From Bacillota bacterium (lineage in GTDB: Bacteria > Bacillota > Bacilli > Alicyclobacillales > SLC66), in contig JAKADD010000223.1 of assembly GCA_021820825.1 (NCBI GenBank), forward strand, positions 1-5,065: 5,065 bases of DNA, given 5' to 3'. Both the position numbers and the translations under genes were made by a program. Shown here piece by piece: positions 1 to 5,065 of the stretch; the stretch's first letter is position 1; every line of letters starts with the position of its first letter. The notes under the pieces were generated by a model that searched no databases, was not told where the DNA came from, and worked only from the letters and a program-made list of their open reading frames with translations.

Positions 1-1
1 T

Positions 2-1009
2 CTGGTGGGAGAACAGGCGGCCAATATCGGGCGTAATGCGTGGCTGTCTGCTGGATTGCCGGAATCCGTGCCGGCGGTGACGATCGACCGTCAGTGCGGA
101 TCCAGTTTGCAAGCGCTTAACTTCGCGGCGCAGGGAATCATGGCGGGGGCGTATGATATCGCCATCGCCGCCGGCGTGGAATCGATGACGCGCGTGCCCA
201 TGCTCAGCACCATAGGAATTCACGGTACGCCCATGACGGAAGATTTACAGCGGCGGTATCAGCTGGATCGCTTTAACCGGACGTTTTTCGATCAGGCGCT
301 GGGGGCGGAGATGATCGCGAAACAGTGGGGATTCACCCGCGAGGATCTGGACCGTTTCGGGTTGCGCAGCCATCAGTTGGCGGCGGCGGCGCGCCAGGCA
401 GGACAGTTCCAGGCAGAGATTGTGCCTGTGCCCGTTCACACAGCGGGTGATAAGAAAGAGTTCTTTGAAGACGAGGGCATCCGAGCGGATACCACTCTGG
501 CAAAAATGGCGATGCTGGCGCCGGCGTTTCCCGATCTTGAAGTGATCACCGCCGGGAATGCCAGCCAGATTTCCGACGGTGCAAGCGCGGTTCTTGTGAC
601 TACGCCAGCGACGGCGAAACGGTTGGGGCTGCGTCCGCGGGCGCGGTTCGCGTCGTTCGCAGTAACCGGTGTCGATCCGGTGACCATGTTGACTGGCCCC
701 ATCCCGGCTACGCGCAAGGCGCTGGAGCGGGCGGGGCTTACCGTGGACGACATTGATCTGTTTGAAGTCAACGAAGCGTTTGCTTCTGTCGTCCTAGCCT
801 GGCAAAAGGAAATTGGCGCATCATGGGACAGAGTCAATGTCCACGGCGGCGCGATTGCGCTCGGTCATCCGCTTGGCGCCACTGGAACGCGGATCACGGC
901 GAGTCTGCTGAGCGCTCTTGAGCAACGCAAGGGGCGCTATGGACTGATGGCGATTTGCGAAGGGGGAGGCATGGCCAACGCGACCGTCATCGAGCGGCTT
1001 GGACAATAA
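2..1009 (+). CDS. Thiolase (acetyl-CoA C-acyltransferase), 5' end cut off by window
   Basis: Degradative thiolase, predicted to cleave 3-ketoacyl-CoA with CoA into acetyl-CoA and a shortened acyl-CoA in the cytoplasm, the last step of beta-oxidation or branched-chain amino acid breakdown. The frame is open to the left edge. The GTG at 5 is only the first possible codon, not the real start: the nucleophilic cysteine (DRQCGSS, TGC at 95-97) is the 31st residue from there, whereas in the family it sits near residue 90, so roughly 55-60 residues are missing. The other thiolase motifs are all present: NEAFA (770-784), the GHPLG histidine (CAT 866-868) and the C-terminal CEGGG cysteine (TGC 956-958). 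The Cys-His-Cys catalytic set is therefore complete. It ends 35 nt before the SDR gene, presumably in the same operon. The exact substrate (fatty acid, acetoacetyl or 2-methylacetoacetyl) cannot be read from the sequence. Confidence 0.95.
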   Translation: MVGEQAANIGRNAWLSAGLPESVPAVTIDRQCGSSLQALNFAAQGIMAGAYDIAIAAGVESMTRVPMLSTIGIHGTPMTEDLQRRYQLDRFNRTFFDQALGAEMIAKQWGFTREDLDRFGLRSHQLAAAARQAGQFQAEIVPVPVHTAGDKKEFFEDEGIRADTTLAKMAMLAPAFPDLEVITAGNASQISDGASAVLVTTPATAKRLGLRPRARFASFAVTGVDPVTMLTGPIPATRKALERAGLTVDDIDLFEVNEAFASVVLAWQKEIGASWDRVNVHGGAIALGHPLGATGTRITASLLSALEQRKGRYGLMAICEGGGMANATVIERLGQ

Positions 1010-1020
1010 TTGGACAATAA
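999..1020 (+). repeat. Perfect tandem 11-bp duplication at thiolase stop
   Basis: TTGGACAATAA occurs twice back to back (999-1009 and 1010-1020). The first copy encodes the last residues and the TAA stop of the thiolase, and the second lies in the short gap before the SDR ribosome binding site. It looks like a small slippage duplication. No function is evident. Confidence 0.85.
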
Positions 1021-1044
1021 ACGGAAAAACAGGAGGCCCAGACA

Positions 1045-1803
1045 ATGGATCTGCAGGGCAAAACATTCATCGTCACAGGCGGCGGATCGGGGTTGGGGGC
1101 GGGTACAGCCAGAGTGTTTGCGGAGGCTGGCGCGCATGTCGCTGTATTTGATGTGAACGAAGCGGCCGGCGAACGGGTGGCGCAGGAAACAGGCGGGCGT
1201 TTTGTGCGGACGGATGTCACCGACAGCGAGAGCGTGCAAAACGCGGTGGCTATGGTGGCTGAGTCTGGCCCGGTGCACGGGGCGGTCCACTGCGCGGGTG
1301 TCGGAATCGCGGTGAAGGTGCTGGGCAAAAATGGCCCTCATCCCCTGGATCAGTTCGCCCGCGTGATCGAGGTGAATGTAATCGGAACGTTCAATGTCAT
1401 TCGCTGGGTGGCGGCCGCTGTTCGCGACACGGAACCCGACGTAGGCGGAGAGCGGGGCGTTATCGTCACAACCGCTTCGGTGGCGGCCTTTGACGGTCAG
1501 ATTGGTCAGGCGGCGTATTCGGCTTCCAAAGGCGGCGTGGTGGGCACGACTTTACCCATTGCCCGAGAGTTGGCCCAATACGGCATCCGCGTTGTCAGTA
1601 TTGCGCCGGGTATCTTTGACACTCCGATGCTGGGGCAGTTGTCAGAAGAGGCGCGCCGTTCCCTCGGTGCGCAGGTTCCCTTCCCGCAGCGCCTGGGGCA
1701 GCCCAGGGAGTACGGGATGCTGGCCAGGCATATTGTGGAGAATTCGATGTTAAACGGGGAAGTCATCCGTCTTGACGGCGCCATTCGCATGGCGCCGCGT
1801 TGA
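1045..1803 (+). CDS. SDR 3-hydroxyacyl-CoA dehydrogenase, type 2 (HSD17B10-like)
   Basis: Short-chain dehydrogenase/reductase of 252 aa, a normal length for a classical SDR. It is predicted to oxidise 3-hydroxyacyl-CoA (or 2-methyl-3-hydroxybutyryl-CoA) to the 3-keto form with NAD+. Visible features are the Rossmann motif TGGGSGLG (residues 11-18), an acidic residue at the end of beta-2 (D36, favouring NAD over NADP), D57 in DVTD, a CAG motif at 83-85 in place of NAG, and the catalytic tetrad N111, S145, Y158, K162 (YSASK). The stretches around [26 protein letters not shown] and the C-terminal [13 protein letters not shown] closely match what I recall of human type-2 3-hydroxyacyl-CoA dehydrogenase, which is why I choose this subgroup over a generic SDR. 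The start is ATG 1045, with AGGAGG at 1031-1036 and an 8-nt spacer. It sits between a thiolase and an acyl-CoA dehydrogenase, which supports a beta-oxidation role. Substrate range is inferred. Confidence 0.92.
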   Translation: MDLQGKTFIVTGGGSGLGAGTARVFAEAGAHVAVFDVNEAAGERVAQETGGRFVRTDVTDSESVQNAVAMVAESGPVHGAVHCAGVGIAVKVLGKNGPHPLDQFARVIEVNVIGTFNVIRWVAAAVRDTEPDVGGERGVIVTTASVAAFDGQIGQAAYSASKGGVVGTTLPIARELAQYGIRVVSIAPGIFDTPMLGQLSEEARRSLGAQVPFPQRLGQPREYGMLARHIVENSMLNGEVIRLDGAIRMAPR

Positions 1804-1809
1804 AGGAGA
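1804..1809 (+). promoter_or_regulatory. Ribosome binding site that decides the acyl-CoA dehydrogenase start
   Basis: AGGAGA lies immediately after the SDR stop codon. It is directly against the GTG at 1810, which is too close for initiation, but 9-10 nt before the TTG at 1819, which is a workable spacing. This favours TTG 1819 as the start. Confidence 0.6.
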
Positions 1810-1818
1810 GTGGATTCA

Positions 1819-2964
1819 TTGCGACACCTGTATCTTACAGAAGAGCATGATATTTTCCGGCGATCGGTGCGCCGATTTTTGGAAAAGGAAGCAATTCCCC
1901 ATTTTGATCAATGGGAACAGGAACGTTTGATTCCAAAAGCATTTTGGCTGAAGATGGGGAAACAGGGATTCTTGTGTCCGATGGTGTCTGCGCAATACGG
2001 AGGAGCTGATGCGGATTTCGGATTCTCCGTGGTGATCAATGAAGAACTTGAACGGGTTGGCTCAGGCATGTTGGGAATCGGACTGCACAACGATATTGTG
2101 ACGCCCTACCTGGTCAGTTATGGCACAGAGGAACAAAAGCGCCGCTGGCTGCCCGGTTGCGTGAGCGGCGAGCACATCACCGCGATCGCCATGACGGAAC
2201 CGGGAGCGGGTTCGGATCTGGCAGGCATCCGCACCACGGCGGCGCGCCACGGCGCTTCTTATGTCATCAACGGACAAAAAACGTTCATCACCAACGGCGT
2301 CCAGGCGGACCTGGTGGTGGTGGCGTGCAAAACGGATACGCAGGCGAGTCCAGGCCAGAATGCCCTCAGCCTGTTCGTGGTGGAGGAGGGAGCGCATGGA
2401 TTCACCCGCGGTCGCAAGTTGAACAAAATAGGCCAACACAGTCAGGACACCGCTGAACTGTTTTTCGAGGATTGCCTGGTTCCGGCGGACAGTTTGCTGG
2501 GTCAGGAAGGGGAAGGGTTTCGTTACCTGACGGAAAAACTTCAGCAGGAACGATTGCTGGTGGCCATCAGTGCGCAGATCGCGATGGAGGAGGCGCTGGG
2601 CGTCACCGCCGAGTATGTGAAGCAGCGTAAGGCCTTTGGCCAATCCATCAGCAAATTTCAGAACACCCGCTTCAAAATGGCGGAAATGGCCACTCAGATT
2701 AAAATCAGCCGCGTCTTCCTGGATCAGCTGATTGCCCGGCACATGGACGGAGAGAGTATTGTTGCAGAGGTTTCCATGGCCAAATGGTGGTCAACCGATA
2801 CGGCTCAGCAGGTGATCGCCGAATGTCTGCAACTGCATGGTGGTTACGGATACATGGAGGATTATGTGATTGCCCGCCGTTACCGGGACATCGCCGTGAT
2901 GTCCATCTACGCAGGCACAAATGAGATTATGAAAACCATCATCGCCAAGCACTTGGGTCTATAA
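1819..2964 (+). CDS. Acyl-CoA dehydrogenase (long-chain/isovaleryl-type active site)
   Basis: FAD-dependent acyl-CoA dehydrogenase, 381 aa (384 if GTG 1810 is used), the normal size for the family. It introduces the alpha-beta double bond into acyl-CoA and passes electrons to ETF. The N-terminal helical domain begins LTEEHDIFRRSVRRF. The middle domain carries the flavin/substrate signature AMTEPGAGSDLAG (about residues 124-136, TTG numbering). The C-terminal domain carries QLHGGYGYMEDY and ends in IYAGTNEIM. At the position of the medium/short-chain catalytic Glu (IYEGT) this protein has Ala (A365). The Glu in LQQERLL (E244) matches the base of long-chain and isovaleryl-CoA dehydrogenases. 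KLQQERLLVA and YVKQRKAFG also resemble mammalian LCAD. TTG 1819 is chosen on ribosome binding site spacing. It lies 15 nt after the SDR stop, so is surely co-transcribed, and is the last gene of the operon. Chain-length or branched specificity cannot be settled here. Confidence 0.94.
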   Translation: MRHLYLTEEHDIFRRSVRRFLEKEAIPHFDQWEQERLIPKAFWLKMGKQGFLCPMVSAQYGGADADFGFSVVINEELERVGSGMLGIGLHNDIVTPYLVSYGTEEQKRRWLPGCVSGEHITAIAMTEPGAGSDLAGIRTTAARHGASYVINGQKTFITNGVQADLVVVACKTDTQASPGQNALSLFVVEEGAHGFTRGRKLNKIGQHSQDTAELFFEDCLVPADSLLGQEGEGFRYLTEKLQQERLLVAISAQIAMEEALGVTAEYVKQRKAFGQSISKFQNTRFKMAEMATQIKISRVFLDQLIARHMDGESIVAEVSMAKWWSTDTAQQVIAECLQLHGGYGYMEDYVIARRYRDIAVMSIYAGTNEIMKTIIAKHLGL

Positions 2965-2965
2965 C

Positions 2966-3036
2966 GGAGAGACTGACAGGTCCGCCTTGTTCCGGATCAG
3001 TCCGACCTGACCGGGCGGCGGACCTGTCAGTCTCCT
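2966..3036 (+). terminator. Very strong hairpin after the acyl-CoA dehydrogenase, without a U-tract
   Basis: An 18-bp perfect inverted repeat (2969-2986 with 3017-3034, arms from GAGACTGACAGG to CCTGTCAGTCTC) begins 4 nt after the stop codon. Its 30-nt interior folds further: CCGG-A-TCAG (2992-3000) pairs with CTGACCGG (3007-3014) apart from one bulged A, around a 6-nt loop. The position suggests an operon terminator or an mRNA 3'-end barrier. Neither strand has a run of T after the stem, so it is not a textbook intrinsic terminator. It could be a dispersed palindromic repeat, but only one copy is in view. Confidence 0.5.
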
Positions 3037-3057
3037 GATGATCCCACGCAATATAGT

Positions 3058-3072
3058 GTCATATAATATGAC
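3058..3072. promoter_or_regulatory. AT-rich palindrome containing a -10-like TATAAT (operator candidate)
   Basis: GTCATATAATATGAC is a perfect inverted repeat with 7-bp arms around a central A. It includes TATAAT at 3062-3067, but no convincing -35 lies 16-18 nt upstream (TGATCC or similar). It lies 80-90 nt upstream of the clear mtlD leader promoter. It may be a repressor site, a weak promoter, or chance in AT-rich DNA. The rest of 3037-3150 shows only a short CTTGT-CGT-ACAAG repeat (3104-3116). Confidence 0.3.
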
Positions 3073-3150
3073 GCAATGTGTGATATATGAACGACCGATA
3101 ACGCTTGTCGTACAAGTTTCACTTCTTCGCGTTCGGCTTGGGGAGTAAAC

Positions 3151-3181
3151 TTGACATACGAACACTTTTTAGTGCTATAAT
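3151..3181 (+). promoter_or_regulatory. SigA-type promoter for the c-di-AMP riboswitch/mtlD transcript
   Basis: A consensus -35 TTGACA (3151-3156) and a consensus -10 TATAAT (3176-3181) are separated by 19 nt. The -10 is preceded by TGC, giving an extended -10 that can offset the long spacer. Transcription would start near 3188, about 70 nt before the riboswitch aptamer. Between the boxes is a small inverted repeat, CACT-TTTT-AGTG (3163-3174), which could be an operator. Confidence 0.8.
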
Positions 3182-3259
3182 ATATACACAGCTAAGGAAA
3201 TCAACGTAAAAACAAGCCTTCTTCAACCACAAGACAGTCGAAGAACGGGCCTAATTTCT

Positions 3260-3415
3260 GATCCGGTAGTGCGGAACGAAAACGGGGGAACCACATTTTG
3301 GGGTGAATTATCAATTTGCGCCCGCAAGTTGATATAGGCATCGTCGTTACTTTGGATGACGCCGAATCCGTCAGCTAACCTCGTAGGCGAATACTGATGA
3401 TTGTTCGCTATCCTC
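3260..3415 (+). promoter_or_regulatory. c-di-AMP riboswitch aptamer (ydaO/yuaA leader)
   Basis: Recognised from the two conserved blocks of the ydaO-yuaA class: GGGGGAACCA followed by GGGGTGAAT (3284-3308), and GCCGAATCCGTCAGCTAACC followed by TCGTAGGCG (3361-3389). Between them is an 11-bp variable hairpin (3309-3319 with 3324-3334, loop GCCC, one T-G pair), then a partly paired arm (GGCATCGTC 3338-3346 with GGATGACGCC 3354-3363). A closing stem can be drawn between GGTAGTG (3265-3271) and CGCTATCC (3407-3414), with one bulge. In known members, c-di-AMP binding favours termination and lowers expression of potassium-transport, osmolyte and cell-wall genes. Here the aptamer precedes an intrinsic terminator and mtlD on the same strand. 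Aptamer identity is firm; the exact ends are approximate. Confidence 0.92.
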
Positions 3416-3525
3416 CTGATACAGTGCATCTGGATGCGCTGCCCATTGGATTCCGTTCAAACAGACACCGCAGCAGTGAATGTGATGTAAGTGCTGAGTC
3501 GGCAGTATAAACGGCACAGCAAAGC
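3416..3525 (+). other. Leader linker between aptamer and terminator, with hairpins
   Basis: About 110 nt of transcribed leader without an open reading frame. CAGTGCAT (3422-3429) and ATGCGCTG (3434-3441) form an 8-bp hairpin with a CTGG loop and one T-G pair. Further on, TGCTG (3492-3496) can pair with CAGCA at 3471-3475 or with CAGCA at 3517-3521, two mutually exclusive folds, the second ending just before the terminator. This may be the switching part of the expression platform. That is inference from hand pairing. Confidence 0.4.
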
Positions 3526-3550
3526 AACACCGTCTTTGACGGGGTTTTTT
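3526..3550 (+). terminator. Intrinsic terminator in the mtlD leader (riboswitch output)
   Basis: CCGTC (3530-3534), loop TTT and GACGG (3538-3542), extended past an A-G mismatch by AAC (3526-3528) with GTT (3544-3546), followed by six T (3545-3550). This is a standard Rho-independent terminator. It lies between the c-di-AMP aptamer and mtlD, so it is the likely point at which the riboswitch stops or allows transcription. Confidence 0.85.
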
Positions 3551-3628
3551 CTTTCATACAAAGGTCTCAAGATTGGCCTTGCCTCAAGTTCGGAATCGTC
3601 ATAGCAACATGAAAGGGAGTCTTCGCTT

Positions 3629-4798
3629 GTGAAAGCCGTTCATTTCGGTGCGGGTAACATCGGTCGGGGTTTTATCGGGATGTTGTTGTCCCAAGCGGGC
3701 TATGAGATCCGCTTTATCGTGCGCAATTCGGAAAAGATATCGCTGCTTCAGCAACGGCGTCATTACACTGTGACGCTGGCCAACGACGCGGCTGACTCTA
3801 TCACTGTAAGAAACGTGACCGGTATAAGTGTGAAAAATCGGGAGGCGGTGATACGAGCCGTTGCCGAGGCAGACCTGGTGACAACCGCGGTTGGCGTCAA
3901 CGCCCTCAAAAGCATTGCAGAAGTGATCGCGAAAGGCATCGAGAGGCGTATGATACAAGACCCGAAGTCATTGAACGTTATTGCGTGTGAAAATGCCATT
4001 CGAGCCAGTTCCAGACTCAAGACATTCGTTTATCCACATATTGATAGTGAATTGCGCGCGGAAGTGAATCAATACATCGGTTTCCCAAACTCTGTTGTCG
4101 ATCGGATTGTTCCTGTGCAGCAATACAAAGACCCGTTGATGGTCAAAGTGGAACCTTTTTATGAATGGATTATCGATCGCTCTGACTTGCGTGAAACGAT
4201 TCCGGAAATTGCCGGAGTCCGTTACGTGGATTCGCTTGATCCGTATATCGAGCGCAAGATCTTCACGGTCAACACCGGTCACTGTAGTGCGGCCTACCTG
4301 GGTTATATTGAGGGCTGTCAAACCATCCAGGAAGTCATGAAAAACCAGCGGATGAGGGAAAAGATTCGACTTATTTTGGAAGAAACAGGGGAGCTGCTCA
4401 TTAAGAAATACCATTTTGACAGAGAGCAGCACAGGGGTTATATTCGGCGAACTTTGCAACGCTTTTCAAATCCACACTTGATCGACAAAATCGTACGGGT
4501 TGGACGATCTCCCATTCGCAAACTTTCTGCCGACGAGCGGCTGGTTGGACCTGCAATGCAAGCTTATGAAAACGGGTTGGACACTCCCAATCTAACGTCA
4601 GCCTTGGCGGCGGCGTTCATGTTTGATTACGACAAAGACGACCAGGCCATGACACTGCAGACCACCATCAAGCAAAACGGGGTGCAGCCAACCATCACGA
4701 AATACACGGGCATCCCGAATGAACATCCCATTTATCAAAGTATCTTGTCAAATTATCAACATTTTACGAGCTCTCAGGCGTATTCAAAACAGTCCTAA
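3629..4798 (+). CDS. mtlD: Mannitol-1-phosphate 5-dehydrogenase
   Basis: Cytoplasmic enzyme interconverting mannitol 1-phosphate and fructose 6-phosphate with NAD(H). At 389 aa it is full length. The N-terminal Rossmann motif is GAGNIGRG (residues 7-14), ACEN is at 119-122, and FPNSVVDRIVP (152-162) is typical of the polyol-specific long-chain dehydrogenases. KIFTVNTGH supplies K210, N215 and H218, with the K-x4-N-x2-H spacing of that family's catalytic residues; N154 probably joins them. It starts at GTG 3629, with AAAGGGAG (3612-3619) and a 9-nt spacer; the family N-terminus MKAVHFGAGNIGRGF confirms this start. It is a lone gene: no mtlA, mtlF or mtlR is visible. It lies behind a promoter, a c-di-AMP riboswitch and a terminator, suggesting expression when c-di-AMP is low. 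Its direction in vivo (mannitol synthesis as osmolyte, or catabolism) is open. Base composition looks less GC-rich than the upstream operon. Confidence 0.95.
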   Translation: MKAVHFGAGNIGRGFIGMLLSQAGYEIRFIVRNSEKISLLQQRRHYTVTLANDAADSITVRNVTGISVKNREAVIRAVAEADLVTTAVGVNALKSIAEVIAKGIERRMIQDPKSLNVIACENAIRASSRLKTFVYPHIDSELRAEVNQYIGFPNSVVDRIVPVQQYKDPLMVKVEPFYEWIIDRSDLRETIPEIAGVRYVDSLDPYIERKIFTVNTGHCSAAYLGYIEGCQTIQEVMKNQRMREKIRLILEETGELLIKKYHFDREQHRGYIRRTLQRFSNPHLIDKIVRVGRSPIRKLSADERLVGPAMQAYENGLDTPNLTSALAAAFMFDYDKDDQAMTLQTTIKQNGVQPTITKYTGIPNEHPIYQSILSNYQHFTSSQAYSKQS

Positions 4799-4802
4799 CC
4801 CA

Positions 4803-4831
4803 TTGACAACGGCTGCGAATGATGATACAGT
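4803..4831 (+). promoter_or_regulatory. SigA-type promoter for the M-box transcript
   Basis: A perfect -35 TTGACA (4803-4808), a 17-nt spacer and -10 TACAGT (4826-4831, 4 of 6 matches to TATAAT), preceded by TGA (an extended -10 TGn). The predicted start is near 4838, about 40 nt before the M-box. It begins only 4 nt after the mtlD stop codon. No terminator separates mtlD from it. Confidence 0.75.
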
Positions 4832-4878
4832 GCATTTAGGAAAAAGGCATTTTGAGTTTCCCGTTAATTGCATATGAC

Positions 4879-5039
4879 CAATCCTCGTTAGGCGAGGCTT
4901 CTATACGAATACATGCCACTGCCCGGAAACGTCGAAAGACGCCAATGGGTTGAACAGGTACTGCCGGCTTAAGGCTTTACTTAATGTGGCTGAGCATCGC
5001 TCAAAGTCGTATAGTGCCAAAGCTCAACCAGGGGGATTG
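4879..5039 (+). promoter_or_regulatory. M-box magnesium riboswitch (ykoK leader)
   Basis: An essentially complete M-box aptamer. The conserved signatures are TCGTTAGGCGAGGCTTC (4885-4901), CTGCCC (4920-4924 region), the hairpin CGTC-GAAA-GACG with a GNRA loop (4930-4941), GCCAATGGGT (4941-4950) with AACAG (4953-4957), and GTGCCAAAGCTCAAC (5014-5028). CTATACGA (4901-4908) pairs perfectly with TCGTATAG (5007-5014). GAGGCTT (4894-4900) pairs with AAGCTC (5020-5025) apart from one bulged base. The closing stem is CAATCC (4879-4884) with GGATTG (5034-5039). This class folds on binding Mg2+ and turns down Mg2+ transporter genes (mgtE, corA, P-type ATPases). The regulated gene and most of the expression platform lie beyond the right edge. 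Confidence 0.93.
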
Positions 5040-5065
5040 TAAAAGCTGTGCACCTTGTTTTCGGT

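Noticed and set aside
436..837. Antisense open frame opposite the thiolase
   Set aside because: It overlaps conserved thiolase motifs on the other strand, and its serine/alanine-rich translation has no family features.
2062..2742. Long antisense open frame opposite the acyl-CoA dehydrogenase
   Set aside because: It is a shadow of a well-supported gene in GC-rich sequence. The translation shows no recognisable domain and no convincing ribosome binding site.
2959..3165. Minus-strand open frame across the hairpin and promoter region
   Set aside because: It runs through a long inverted repeat and AT-rich promoter DNA, with no protein-like composition.
3223..3429. Minus-strand open frame in the mtlD leader
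   Set aside because: It coincides with the c-di-AMP aptamer, whose conserved RNA blocks explain the sequence. The open frame is incidental.
3454..3461. T-loop-like GTTCAAAC suggesting a tRNA
   Set aside because: No acceptor, D-arm or anticodon pairing can be drawn around it.
3511..3535. Weak resemblance to a c-di-GMP riboswitch start (GGCACAGCAAAGCAA)
   Set aside because: The rest of the c-di-GMP aptamer core is missing, and the terminator begins immediately. Not a second aptamer of that class.
3609..3632. Seven-codon open frame (MKGSLRL) whose TGA overlaps the mtlD GTG
   Set aside because: The GTGA overlap resembles translational coupling, but no Shine-Dalgarno precedes the ATG, and the frame mostly covers the mtlD ribosome binding site. 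Probably chance.
3968..4459. Antisense open frame opposite mtlD
   Set aside because: It lies entirely within mtlD, including its catalytic motif, and nothing recognisable is encoded.
3417..4835. 13-bp direct repeat TGATACAGTGCAT at 3417-3429 and 4823-4835
   Set aside because: The second copy is part of the M-box promoter -10; the first is in the riboswitch linker without a -35. One 13-bp match in a 5-kb window is within what chance could give.

Overview
The window looks like chromosomal DNA of a Gram-positive Bacillota bacterium. The evidence is two riboswitch classes typical of that phylum (a ydaO/yuaA-type c-di-AMP riboswitch and a ykoK-type M-box magnesium riboswitch), consensus SigA promoters, strong AGGAGG-type ribosome binding sites, and GTG/TTG starts. 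I cannot name the genus. All supported genes lie on the + strand.

Region 1 (1-2964) is the tail of an acyl-CoA degradation operon. It holds a thiolase whose 5' end is cut off by the window edge, an SDR dehydrogenase of the type-2 3-hydroxyacyl-CoA dehydrogenase (HSD17B10) kind, and an acyl-CoA dehydrogenase with the long-chain/isovaleryl-type placement of its catalytic glutamate. Together they cover the oxidation, second oxidation and thiolysis steps of beta-oxidation. An enoyl-CoA hydratase is not in view. The operon ends in a very strong hairpin (2969-3034) that lacks a U-tract.

Region 2 (2965-3628, about 660 bases without a gene) is regulatory. After the hairpin come an AT-rich palindrome containing a -10-like TATAAT, a good SigA promoter (3151-3181), a c-di-AMP riboswitch aptamer (about 3260-3415), a linker of about 110 nt with its own hairpins, and an intrinsic terminator (3526-3550). 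The terminator lies just ahead of mtlD.

Region 3 (3629-4798) is mtlD, mannitol-1-phosphate 5-dehydrogenase, a full-length polyol-specific long-chain dehydrogenase. It stands alone, with no mannitol PTS gene beside it. Its leader suggests that c-di-AMP, the potassium/osmotic second messenger, controls its expression. I infer that it may make mannitol as a compatible solute rather than (or as well as) degrade imported mannitol.

Region 4 (4799-5065) starts with a promoter 4 nt after the mtlD stop and continues into an essentially complete M-box Mg2+ riboswitch (about 4879-5039). The gene it controls, probably a Mg2+ transporter, lies beyond the right edge. A single gene, mtlD, is thus bracketed by two riboswitches that sense ionic or osmotic state. 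This arrangement is the most interesting part of the window.
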